A stretch of DNA of 64,000 nucleotides from Bugula neritina (taxonomy: Eukaryota > Bryozoa > Gymnolaemata > Cheilostomatida > Bugulidae), in assembly GCA_964035545.1 (NCBI GenBank), contig OZ037766.1:29657140-29721139 (forward strand), in the 5' to 3' direction. A model generated the notes under the pieces. That model had not been told where the DNA came from, ran no database searches, and worked only from the letters and a program-made list of their open reading frames with translations. Shown in pieces: positions 45,176 through 57,820 of this stretch (the first letter of the stretch is position 1; every line of letters begins with the position of its first letter). The position numbers were made by a program, and so were the translations under genes.

Positions 45176-46204
45176 TTAGTTAGCCTTCTTAACACCATTG
45201 TACGCCATATTGTTGTGGGCGCTGTTGCCATTGCAGTAACGACGGTGGTGGTCCAAACCAGATGTTTTACCCCTTTGAACAGAATGCATTTTCCGGATGT
45301 AGTAGAGAGTTACCAAAGCTTTTGTGAGAGCTGCAAGAGACACTAGCAGGGTACAGTTTGGTATCTCAATGAAGGTGTGGCCAGATTCATAGTCAGCCAT
45401 CAGCCCTTTAAGCTTGAAATACGTTCCGAGAGCTACGAATACATGGAATATCTGATGGCTGTGGAAGTATACATTGAAATATCCCGGAAATGCAAGTTCA
45501 GGAAAATGGCTGCTGTAAAATCCAAAAGTGAAGACGGCATCAATAAAATGCCGGTAATAATGTACAGTCCCATCCTTAGCGTCATATTCCATAGTGACTC
45601 TGTAGAAAAGGGGGCTCATTGAAATTACATAGGAAAGGACAAATGGTAGCAGTCTCATAAGTTTACACGCCAGGCCGAACTTTGGAAATCGAGATTTACA
45701 AGCTAAGGAGACGGCGAGTAAAGTGCTAAGAAAATTTGCAGCAATAAAGGACTGTTCTACTCGAGTGGACCTCCAGCGGTCAGGGAAAGCATAGGACAGG
45801 TTGCTAATGGCAGTGACAAAGGCATACACGCATATGCCGTAGTAGTCTATCATAAAACCAACATGTTGAGAAAGTTCATTCATGGAGTTGAAGGTATGAG
45901 CAAGAACGCTGGTGGTTGAGTAGAGACAGGAAGATAGAAACATGAATAGTAGTGGACGAAGTGCAACATCGGTGAGCAAGTTGAGTGAAGAAGACGTATA
46001 GCACAAATAACCTAAGAAAAAAGCTAAAGCACCAAGATGTGTCCAGATGTTGAGAGTTTCATTGTGGAGCTCAAAGATGCTGACTAAACTCTCTTTCACG
46101 GAGATGCCCGGTTTTCGGTAGCCTCCAACAATCCCTGGTTCCCAAAAGAACTCTGGTATTTCTGTGCTAGTATACTTATGGGAGCGTCCTCGTTCACAGC
46201 CCAT
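45176..46204 (-). CDS. Membrane progestin receptor-like protein (PAQR family)
   Basis: A single uninterrupted frame of 342 aa. The N-terminal region has the PAQR signature GGYRKPG followed by HNETLNIWTH (residues 47-56), then about seven hydrophobic helices. Candidate zinc-site residues line up with the adiponectin receptor pattern: H103 (VLAHTFNSM), D120 (MIDYYGI, 17 residues later), and H250 and H254 (HSHQIFH). The short soluble N-terminus, the HNETLNIW motif and the SHQIFHVFVALG ending point to the mPR branch (PAQR5-9 group) rather than AdipoR. Members are seven-helix membrane proteins, with some reported to bind progestins; the ligand here is unknown. It lies opposite in direction to the TRIM array. 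Vertebrate PAQR7 and PAQR8 also have uninterrupted coding regions, so the lack of introns is not by itself a sign of a retrocopy. Confidence 0.93.
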   Translation of the reverse strand: MGCERGRSHKYTSTEIPEFFWEPGIVGGYRKPGISVKESLVSIFELHNETLNIWTHLGALAFFLGYLCYTSSSLNLLTDVALRPLLFMFLSSCLYSTTSVLAHTFNSMNELSQHVGFMIDYYGICVYAFVTAISNLSYAFPDRWRSTRVEQSFIAANFLSTLLAVSLACKSRFPKFGLACKLMRLLPFVLSYVISMSPLFYRVTMEYDAKDGTVHYYRHFIDAVFTFGFYSSHFPELAFPGYFNVYFHSHQIFHVFVALGTYFKLKGLMADYESGHTFIEIPNCTLLVSLAALTKALVTLYYIRKMHSVQRGKTSGLDHHRRYCNGNSAHNNMAYNGVKKAN

Positions 46205-49200
46205 CTTTATGATTATTCACTAAAGAGCCTTAGTCTATAGTTCATGACATAGAGATGTCTTTCTTCTAAATATTTCTACAACATATATTATGGCAACAAT
46301 TACATAATGCCACCATGCAGTGCAAGATTCGTGATGGAAAGTTTTACATTGGCTATGCAACCTAAATAGTACAGCAGACAGCATTTTCTAATGAACCCTT
46401 AATAAGTTCAACATAATGGCACATAGTGATGAATTTTAATATAAGCATATTGTTATAGTATATTAAGTACTACCAAAATAAAGCCATAATTGCTACATGC
46501 AGAAAAGTTGCCATTTTTCAGCAAAATAAATTAAACAAATGTGGATATGGTTACATGAGGAAATAAAATCTTGTGTATATAAAGTATATTATTAAATATT
46601 CTATAATGAGTTGCATTACTGTAGTTTGCATATTCTTATAATAAATTTTATTACACATGGTGCACCATATTGCCATAACAATGACATATTTCTGCATCAT
46701 ACATATCAAATTTCAATAATCCTATTGCTATAAATGCATGTGCACAACTTTCCAAGTTATGCAATAAAATGACATTTAGTTGTAACATAGAATGTGTACT
46801 GTAAAACTAATAAACGCTCAACACTAAACACTAAACACTAAACATATACCAGCATAATTTTAAACTTGATGAAGGTATGCATGCATTTAAATTATTTATA
46901 TCTATCAGAAAACTTGCTAGTACACACATAGAGCCATGCATATGCTTCTAATATGTTATTTATCTTATTTTATTATAAAAAAAATTAATCAAATAATCAA
47001 TATTTACTTAATTAGTGTAAACATGGTACAAGAAGATAATATTTAATAGCAAATCCAGAAATTAATAAGATTCTATAAAATGTTAGGTATAGCAGCTGTT
47101 AGCTGTTGCAGTTCAAATTTACACAGTTTCATCTGGTTCTAGTTGAAACATAACTGGCTATTTACTTTAAAGTCTGAACCGAGAGTTTTCCAAAAGTGAA
47201 GCTCAATCAAATTTGAAGAAATGAATCCTCAGTAGCATATCTATACAGCTGAGATTGGAGGCAATAAAATAATCATGTTTTTATTGTGCTATGGAATTCT
47301 TAGCTGATAGAGCAACTGTTGCATGAATGAAATAACAGCAGGCAGACAAGCTCTTAACATAAACAGACAGTTTATGTTGGGTCTACACTATAGAGTCTCG
47401 CAAATATTACTTGCAATATTAAGAGAATTTAGTCTCCTTCATAAAATAACTTGTGCAAAACCAGGCACATTGCAGTGTCTGATATAATTACTAGCTGTTT
47501 AGTGTGTTGGTGAAATATACTTGTTTACAAATAAAATTGCTCACAGTTCTATTGCTGTATTTTCTTGCATCAAATAAAGAATTAAATAGATGTCATCACA
47601 CTAAAAGATTACTGCTAAGGAATTTCCATAAATCATTGTCAAACAGATATACAATTATATACACATGCTGATACTATCACTGCATTTTCATTACTTTGCA
47701 TTATATGCAAATGGATGCTTGTGCATTGAAATAGTTGTGGTGGTTTCATGTTTGATGCAACTGTTTCCAAACATCAAATGAAAAATCCGCTTGATGTATG
47801 TTATATTTCTGATGTTATGTCACAATATCTCTCATTCAGATACTAAATGTTGGTTTTGAACAATTGTTAAAAAACTTTCCTTTTGATGGAATTATGAAAA
47901 TTTATTTTTTATAATAGCAGCTGCTAGTCTTGAAGTCCCCAGAGATTTTTACCTATCACGAAAGTGCAACTATACCAATAACATTATGTTAGTAAATTGC
48001 TACTATAACAAGTGATTTATAATATATAAATAATAACTATAATATAAATATATTCATGCATACTTGCAACATTATTCATACTCTAAAGTATCAGGTATAG
48101 GGATCAATTAAGGAAATACAATCACGTGATGTAGTACAGCCTAGCTATAAGGTAGCATATTTTACATTTACAAGTCATAAAACACTTGATGCGTAACCAG
48201 AAGCAATGCATAATCTCATATTACATGTCTATCACAGCTTACTATGTGCACTATGTATACTATGCATACAATGTATAGTACAGTGTACACAATAGATAGA
48301 ATGTATATGATGCACATTAGGAGAAGATAATGAGATTATGAAATGAGCAAAGAAGCATTTGATTGCAATAGACATGTTTGATATATGTTTAGTATAATTA
48401 TAGTGGCCTTTAATTAGTCTAGCAGCTATTGCTATTACTATTACAAAATGTTTTCTGAGAAGTTTGGCAGAGGATAAAATACTGGTCTTTTTGTTGAGAT
48501 GCACTAAAGATTGATGACTGTGTATATGATATGGCTTCTTCAGCTAGAAGCTTTAAAGAGACCACCCGAGTTATTTAGGTCACACTGGGTGGTCTTTTCA
48601 CTTAACAGAGCTTCATTTATCTAGACATGATCTTTACCAAAACAAAGCTCGGCTAATGTATTAGAGGGTATCCCCAAATGCAGTAGTTGCTGACAAGACC
48701 AGCTGCTTCTAGTAAAACTCAAAACTTATTTCGATATATATGGCCAATTATTTGTTTTTAGAAAGTGTATTAAAACACCAAATAAACTCCCAGATAAAAT
48801 TGAGAAGGATATGCTACGGTTTGGTATCTGTTTACACACGTTTTTATCAGAAGACCTCACAAGGATAAGGGGAATATAAGCTCACTAAGTTTCTTTTAAA
48901 CAATTTTCTATAACAAGGAGGTAAAAATGCTTTTCCTTCAACTTTCTTTGACTAAGTAACTTTTATAGTTCAATATTTGATAAGCAATTAGTAGAAGCCC
49001 ATTGGTTGGTTGGTTCTATAAGACCTAATAACAGGGGTGGTAATTTACTGTTGTGTCATATAAATTAGCAAACAAAAGGCTTTAAACAAAAAGATGGTAT
49101 TTTAAAGAAACAAAGTATAATGATGTAAATATTGAATATTGTTTTGGAAATGATAAATATTCTTAGGTTCTTGATGGTGTTATCCCCACTTACCTGTACA

Positions 49201-50473
49201 TCTAAGACGGCAAGTGTTTAGTTTAATAGTATTCCCCTTCTGTGCCTAAGATACAGTGACTAAACAGTTGTGACTATGTAGCATTAACTAATTCACAGTT
49301 CACAGAACCATCACTTACTCAAGCTGTTAACTATTTCACTAAAGATGAAGCACTGCTATGTCTAACGAGGTCCACATAACATATAGCACTGGGTATTCAA
49401 AGGAAATAGAGCGTTACATACTGTACTGCATACATTTTCATTTCCATTCATCTATATAAAATAATTTATTTATGGCCAGTGATTTGCTAAACACAATGCC
49501 CTAAGCCTTTATGCAAATGCAACCTGCATACTTTTTATTCATATCATAATTTGTTGTGCTGTAAATAGTTACGGAACAATGGATACTATACTACGTTAGA
49601 TTAGTAATTCAGTGTGTTGATCTTACCACCTAACAACCGATATGCAAGCCTTACTAAAGATACAAGTGATACATGTTAGCTATACACCTTTAGTCTAGGT
49701 TCATTGTTTTATAGTGTAATAAACTACTTGGCTAAGTTATTAGCAGCAGGCACTAAAGCAATATATCATGAATATCATTTCAAACTGTTGCCATCTAATG
49801 ATAATTATTACCAAACTGCTCCTGCCAGTATAGCTTATGTCATATGGAACTCAGTAATGCTGTAGTTTATATTTATGTAGTTGTCTTTTCCGTGTAAAAA
49901 ACAGGTGAGGCATACCTTAGTTATAAATTCTACTATATAACGGCGAAGCAAATTTTTACATATCAATTAAATTGTACTTTAAAATATTATAATAAAGTAC
50001 AAATGACTTCTGAAAGTGAAATTAGAAAAATATTTTTTTGCAGTTTTGTGTGCTTAATTAAAACAGTTTGCATTTAGCTGCCATCATTCAAGGAAAGTTG
50101 CCAACTCTTTTAGTGCAAAAATGTGGTAATTTTAATGCCCAGTTTTAGCTTCACAATTGCTGTGGTTAATATTATACTGACAGATGAACTAAAGAGTTTA
50201 AATGTATATAATTACTACATGTATATGCAGTTTCTACGCCATCTTTTACAATATTGTCATGATTTTAGTATGATATTCTACTAATCGTTACATTGCAGAA
50301 GAGAGCAGAAGAGATATTCCACAAGAGTGGGTATAGGAAGAAAGAAGGCAATTACTAAATTTAATAAATCAACTTTTAAAAAACTCATTTGAATTGATTG
50401 AAAAAATAAAAACAGCTGCTAGGCAAATAAGTTGAAGCCAATATTTTATTTTTTCCCAAAAATTCATTTGAAG
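46205..50473. other. Intergenic between the PAQR gene and MetE-like copy A
   Basis: About 4.3 kb of AT-rich sequence upstream of the PAQR start and downstream of the MetE-like copy A stop. I see no exon with protein similarity. A small hairpin (AGACCACCC / GGGTGGTCT, 48559-48595) is the only clear structure. Upstream noncoding exons of the PAQR gene could be here but cannot be recognised. Confidence 0.55.
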
Positions 50474-53400
50474 CTAAATTTTGTTGCTGCATGAACTATA
50501 AATTTCTTCTCTCAGTTCCTTTACAGCCTGCATCATATTAGACAGCTTCTGATGCAGGCAATCCTTTGGAAGAAGACCTAGCCCACAATCTGGGGCTAAG
50601 ATTAGTCTATCTCCTGGCATATAGTTCAATGCTTCTCTAATACGCTCCTGTAAAGCCAAAAAGATAAGATGTATAAATATAAAGTATATCAATAAGAGAA
50701 AATTTATCAGAGTTATCTTCTCTATAAATGATGACATCTTAAAAATATTTCTCATTATAGGCCTTCATATGTATATGAGCAAAGTTATTGCATGCATACT
50801 GATGATTATATACTTCAAATTATGTATGAAGATACCATAGAATACTTTAATCTAATAAATATCACATAATATATTAACATAATACAACATAAAATAGCAA
50901 AATATAGTTAATATTTTTGTTTAAGCTGTGGAAATAATTTTAGAAACAATTTTGAGCTTTGAAGCCCAAGTTGCATTATTTTCTTTACATATATCTGAAA
51001 CTATTTAATAGATATAATAAAACTATTGTACCTTAAAATTTATCTCTATGTGCTATGTAATATATTATATTGAATTATAATATAAATTCACCTTAATATA
51101 AGGTACGCTCTCCACTGCCGATTTACAAACAGCTATCACACCCAACATGATTCTTGTGTCTTTGTACCTGCACATGAGCATATCCCGTGTTAATTATAAT
51201 TAATTATTGAATTGATGTGATAACATTATTCCATGCTCCACCATATAGACAGGTTGGTTAATAGACATTGAAGTTGAAAAATTACGGCTGTATAATTTTT
51301 ATAAATCATATACAGTACATTCACAAATATATTTTATGACTTCAAAATTCAAATTGATTAGCCTATACAGCAATTCAGCACTCCTATGAAATTGATTGAA
51401 TTATTTCTAAAATATGTATTGACTAATTCAATTGACCTTGACAAGACCTCAAGGTCAAGGTCACAGTGAGCTCCTTCTATGGATATAGCAGAGGCTCCCA
51501 TCTTGTCAAGTTTCTCGGCTAGGGTCGTGTAGATGTTAGGGTTTGCATTTACATAGTCGGTCTGGTCAAGATACACTGGATATCCGCAGCAGATGTGAAC
51601 AGTGCTACAGAATATACAGTATAGTAATACAGAATACACAGGACAGTATTACAGAACATACAGTATAGTATTACAAAATATACAAGGCAGAAAATATTCA
51701 TAATAGTATATATAAACCTGAATACATCCTTTGGCATAGTCTTTAATACCGAAGAGAGAATTTCTATTCCATATTCCAAAGCTTCAGAGGGTTTCCTTGC
51801 AAAAACTGGCTCATCAATCTGAATGAACTTACAGCCTCTCTTTACCAACTCTGAAATTTCTGTCTTCAGGCATTCGGCCAGATTCAAACAAGACTCTTTT
51901 TCAGTCTCAAAATATCTGCCAAAAAAAGAAAACATTAAATTAAAATCTTTATGACTAATAGTTTTGCCATTTTTCAAAATACTCAAATATTATATTTACA
52001 TTAGTTAGTACACTGACTGCCCTCCATCTGGTTACAGTGGAATGACGATCACTGTACCTGGAAGCTAGCTATTATAGCTCCCCAGACACAATGAATGAAA
52101 CCAATGCAGATGTTGCGCAAAAGCAGCCAGTAGAAAAAATTCCTCTCAGGCTTTTTATTGCATTTACCTGGTCAGCTGATGAAATATTTTAGAGGATAAA
52201 TCAATGTAATTGGTTTGGTTACAGCCATGCAAATATAATTTTGACTTTTTTTACCAGCTAATTGATTTTAATTTTCAGTTTATATAATTAGCTATAAGCT
52301 GACTTTTTTAATCTAAATATGTATGTCACCAGCAGCTATTTGCAAGTCCTGATGTACACTGGATTCAACTACGGAAAGTTAGAAAGTTACATCTTGAGTT
52401 TTATCTTAATTCCATTAGGCAATAAATATTTTAGTCTTCAATAAGTGTGTTCATGTAGCTTATAGTTGAACTCATATCATCTTCTGCTGGTAGTGTGACA
52501 GCTATTTTGATTGGTTAAATTACATTGTGTGAACCTATCATACCTTCTGCCAGTAGTGTTGGTGATTGTCATTGGTCCAGGTATGGTGACTTTCACTGGT
52601 GTATCAGTCAGCTTCTGGCAATTCTCCCAAATGTCTGCTACAAACCCAACCTTTTCTTCCTTCACTTTGACAGGACCTGGTGCAACCAATAACAGTACAG
52701 GAAATAATTTATAATGTCATTTTGAAATTGGAAGCATTTAGGTTCTAACTAATATGGTTAAGTTTCGTCAAAAGAAGTTGCCTTTTTCATTGATTTTTTT
52801 CTTTGTAAAACAGTATTTTACCTAAATTATCATTCTTCCAATTTTTTTACCTTATAATTTATTTCAACATGCAATTTGGGTTTGAAACAAAACATAAACA
52901 AACATATATATGCATAATGCTATTAATAACGGTAATTTAGTCCAAACATTATAAATAAGTATACAATGTATCAATATTTAAACTTGAAGATTTTCAAGAT
53001 CGTTATTTGATTAGTTAAAATTTATTTGTTTTATATTTTAAATGTCAGTTGTAAATTCAGCTGTTCACAGCAACACCATAATATAACGGATCAAAGTTTT
53101 ATTTGAACGCAGACTATGTTACTAAAATTTATTAATTGGCTGCAAAATTTTAACAAAGTTGTGAGTAAAATTTGTCAATTAGTCAGTCAGTTGTTAGACA
53201 TTATTAAAAGATAAAACCTCTATAGATATTGTGGTAAAAGTGTGGTATTGTGATTCCACAGTAGCTCCCTGCATAGTTTAATGTGGGTATAGCACTTGCG
53301 AGTTTGAAGACTGCTGAATCGATTCGTGGTGAGGACATTTCCTTTACAATAGAGTTTCTGTTATTTGGTTCCATTTTACTAAATTAATTCTTGGTTGCAC

Positions 53401-54317
53401 TTGGCCATGTTATATATTTATATATACCTGTGATCAGTGGTAGTACCCCTTTACGTGCTCCATTTCTGTAAGTGATTGTCTCAGCATTACTAAAGTCTAC
53501 ATTTTCACAGTGACGTAGAAAGTGGAAGACGTAAGTATCTCTGTAGATTTCTCCGTCAGTGATTACATCTATCTCATAAGACACTTGCTTGTCTATCGTC
53601 TGCAACGACAATAACCATTATAACCTAAATTAGTTAAGTGTATGCTCATGGCATGATTTGAGGGAAATTTCTAGAAAAATAGAAGCGGTTAACATACAGA
53701 TATGTTTTGTTTTGACTAGTCTAATACATTTGAGTAAATTTTTGCATAATATAATACAGTGAGCAAAACCTGAAAGAGACTGATTGGTCCTCAATAACAT
53801 GAGTTAAATTTGGAATTGAATCTAGCCACGACTTGGAGCAGTTGTAGTAAAACAAAGCATTCAAACTCACTGGTGCTTTTGATGCTCAAAATTATAAAAC
53901 TGTGCTCTTTTTATTCAACATAGTTTGGCAATATGGTAATCAATGTGAGATTACAATCATAAGAATTACTTCTAACACCACTTACAGTATAAAATATAGT
54001 ATGGTTTGAGCTTCAATGGCTTTTTACTAGATTAAGAAAAACAATATTTACCTTTTTCACGTGGTTTAAAAAGATTTTTCCCATGCTAATATAGGTATTT
54101 ACAGCCTATAGCATTTGTGGTTATAAATCACCTCTTGCTGTGCCTTTTCCATGACTCGGCTGAGTTCTTCTTTCTCCAACTTAGAAAGGCTGTTCATATA
54201 TTCCTCATAAAGTATTGTGGTAAACTGGCCTTTGCCCTCTCTGTACCAGACAGGTGTAGGAAGGTACTCTGGTTTGGGATATACCCCTACCACTGATGTA
54301 GCTAAGTACTTGTCCAT
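50474..54317 (-). CDS. MetE-like single-domain methyltransferase, copy A
   Basis: Seven exons on the minus strand: 54317-54132, 53599-53428, 52676-52544, 51915-51718, 51604-51437, 51167-51092, 50647-50474; 368 aa with matching phases throughout. The protein matches only the C-terminal catalytic barrel of cobalamin-independent methionine synthase. It begins with SVVGVYPKP, has TDGEIYRDT, IPGPMT and FIQIDEPVF, and keeps the zinc set H233 and C235 (VHICCGYP), E273 (AISIEGAH) and C332 (APDCGLG), equivalent to H641, C643, E665 and C726 of E. coli MetE. The C-to-E spacing is 38 rather than 22 residues, as in a subgroup of short bacterial MetE-like proteins. The N-terminal folate-binding half of full-length MetE is absent, so the methyl donor and acceptor are uncertain. 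The introns argue against bacterial contamination. Confidence 0.88.
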
Positions 54318-56619
54318 CTTATCTACGGCGGTGAAAGATTTGAAGTTAGTGCCTGAAGTATTGGTTTGAATAGACCACAGGCAAACTAAAAGATCAAGTA
54401 AATGCAGCTATAATGCTATAGATGCAGCTATTCATTCATGCAGCTCTTTGTGTGTCTTTATATAAAGCAGCTTACAACAATGCGTGATAATAGTTCGTAC
54501 AAACCATTCTGATCAAATAACATTCATAACCAATGATTTCAATGCCACATAAAAAAAATCCATGGGTCTTGTGATTAATGGAACCATCATGTTGATTGGA
54601 TTGAATCTAACTAGTTTTTGGCTTTATCTGATTTTAATTAATTAAAATTAATTGGATTAAAATAAATTGCAATAAAATAGCCAGGTGTCAAAAAAAACTG
54701 TTTTACTTATCTCAATAGTAGTAAGACTTGTAATATACTTTATTCTAAAGCTAAAAGGCTTCATTTAATCTATCTTATTCAGCTGACTGAAACTATAACC
54801 AACAACCTGAAGAATATCAATACACTATTAAATTAAACTAAAGTTTAAGATGTTAATGATTTTAAATACAATTTATTTAAATCTACCAAACATGCTAGTT
54901 TTATGTCAGCTATTGTATCTAATATTTGAATAGTAAATCAGCATTCTTTTATCCATTAGTGAAAACAAACAACATGAATAAATAGTAAAATATATTTGAA
55001 CTAAAACACTGCATATCACACCCTTAAAATATACAATATTCATAATGCTTTAAAGTTTTTTTTACATTGTTTTTCTATATAACCCATTCTGTTTGTTTTA
55101 AATCAACAGCACATATAGGGTAATACGCAATACCAACAGTTTCAGGGATATCAAACTGATGAAAAAAGAATTAAAATTTCAGCAGCTTAGGCTTACCCTT
55201 ACTCTCTGAGTACAACCATGCAAGAGTGTGCGAGTAGCAGTGTGGTGTTGCTTGAGATTTTTGTAACTTTTAATGTAACTCAACTGCTACATTGCCGATA
55301 GAAGGTATGCAATAATCTGTATCAAAATCTCATGCAGATTCAATCAATATCCATCTATATGACGTAAGAGTCATCCAAGACATAGTAAACGGTGTTTTTC
55401 CGGTCAAGTACACAATACTTGAGATAAATTTTTCTAACTACACATATAACAGCTGTCAATATGCACATGCTGATAACATTTGAGAGGTGTGATCTGTGCG
55501 TGTTTTACAGGCATGGGCCCTAGCCTTCTGCAAACCCCTTTTTACTCCGGATGTAACTATAAATCAATAAATGCTGCAAAGATTCAAGGCTTTAAATTTG
55601 AAACAAAAGAGAAGCCAAACTATAGGCACTACCGTAGCTACTTGTTATTTATAGCATACCAACGCCTATGAGCCGTTTTTAAAAGTATCTTATAATTCGA
55701 GCATAATATTAAGATCTTATACCCAATAAGATAGTAGAAAATTATATGTAACTTAATAGAACCCAAGTAGAAGTGTTGGGAAAGTTTCATGCAGCTAAAA
55801 AGCAAGCTGTTGTTTTATTAACAAAGCTGCTATATTTACACTTGCTAAGGCTAAGGCATTCAGACAGAAAAGCGCTACATATTAGAGTACCGCTGTAAGG
55901 GCCAATGTGCTTACTGTAGCAGTGCAGTATGCAAACATAAAGATATACAATAAAGCTTGTTTGAGTCAGAGGCTTTGTAGAAATGCTCTATCAGTATTCA
56001 AGTATGGCATATGTATTAATCAATACAGATGCTAGCATACAAACGAGTATGGTCTAATAATACGATATAGTGCATGATATATATGTATATAGATTTATGG
56101 CGTGATTGGTCAATTGTCATGCTGATAATATATTAGGTTAGTCTAGAATAAAACAATATTGAATTGCTGAAAATTGTGCTCAAGTTTTCTTTTAGAGACA
56201 GCTTCATATAAGTTACTGTTATTTTGTCTTGTGCAGCTGACAATTTGACAAACAGAACAAACTTATTGAAGTGAATGAATTTTTGCCCAACACTCATATT
56301 ATAAATATTTAAACACTAATACATCAAAGCTTTTTGCCTATGTTTCATCATCAAATTTGCCAGCAGTGTTTGGGCTGGTTTATGATCTGTAGTGTCATCA
56401 CTCTAGTTAACAGTTGACACCTCCTTTGGTTCGCATTCCAGCCTTGAGGCTAAGTTAGATACAAGCCTAACTTTAGCTCAGTGACTTATATTCCTTACCT
56501 AAAGTAACTCTACTTGGCTACAAGCAGATATTTGTTGGTTAAACTGCTTTTAGCTGCCTATACACAATTTTTAGCAGCTGTTTTGTTTAATCCAATAAGA
56601 TTACAAAACAGCTTTGCAG

Positions 56620-56692
<73 letters not shown>

Positions 56693-57820
56693 ACGTATTT
56701 AATGGTTTTATCATATACAAAAATGCTATAATATGCTATTTTTAAGGAATTATTGTATCATTATGTCTATTTATATAGACTTGTTTTTGGCAGGTTCAAA
56801 TATTGAAAAACATTGAAATATATGTGAAATGAGCAACATTGTTTTGAAATAAATCTTGATTAAATTTGTCACATTTGTTACACAAAATACACACCTGGAA
56901 ATTTAAATTGTTTAGTTAAGATATTTTGTTGAAAAAACATAAGCTTGTGAGAAGGCAACGTCTATATTGACATAATTCATTGAATGTAGAGGCTGCAGCA
57001 CAACTATTTAGAATTACATATTGGATACAAGAATAAGCTAAATAATTTAAAACTCATCAATTAGTTTGTGAGTTTGTTGGCTGCTACCAAATATTTACAA
57101 GTATAGGAAAGTAACTTGCAGCCTTGCATGCTTGTGAAAGATTGTTTGTTTAAACTTTAAAGTAAGAACTTTCTTTGTATATTAATGAAGCTGCGAAACT
57201 GATTAGTTTTCTATAATTTCTGAAACTGCCAGAAAACCAGATTGAGTGTCAACTTTAGCTAAGCCATAATTATACAAAATATAAGCGATACACATAATGC
57301 ATATATTATTTATACACTGTAGCAAATCGTTTGTTTCTAAATTTGTTATTAATTTCTAAATTAATTTATTTTTAATAAGCCTGATAATTCACATAAAAAT
57401 ACAATTGACATTAGTGATGACAAAGCAATTTTGCATGCAAGGTAAGAATCAAAATAAAAGTTTCAATAAAGATAACTTTGCACTGTGTATAAGCACTAGA
57501 CATTTATAACAACCATGTCCCAATGTTCAAAGTGTAATAAAATTTTCAGTTTTTTAAATTGGTGTAGTAGCAATAGCATTAAGGCACAACCTTTATGTGC
57601 GAATTATAGGATGATAGCTGTGAAAAAATTAAATTGAATTTTAAACTTTATGTTTGTGGCCAAAGTCTGGAGAGACTTATGATCACTGACTTAAGCTAAC
57701 ATACTGATAGTTACAAACAAGCCTAGTTATTGTGGTTTAGAAAGGCAGTTGAATCAGCATGAAAAAATTTATAGTTTGATGATAATATTACAGATGTTTT
57801 TCTCAATTTGAGATGCGTAT
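54318..57820. other. Intergenic between MetE-like copies A and B
   Basis: About 3.5 kb containing the presumed promoter of copy A and the 3' flank of copy B. It holds the (TA)n tract and no other recognisable feature. Confidence 0.55.
56622..56692. repeat. (TA)n microsatellite
   Basis: About 70 bp of alternating TA with one TATG interruption, between the two MetE-like genes. Confidence 0.97.

Noticed and set aside
45161-45622. Plus-strand frames over the PAQR gene
   Set aside because: They are shadows of the clear 342-codon minus-strand gene.
48232-48504. 90-codon minus-strand frame in the gene-free stretch
   Set aside because: His/Ser-rich tail arises from a TATG/CATA-rich simple region; no homology or splice partner seen.
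55480-55671. 63-codon plus-strand frame between the MetE-like genes
   Set aside because: No recognisable domain, no partner exons, and length within chance expectation.
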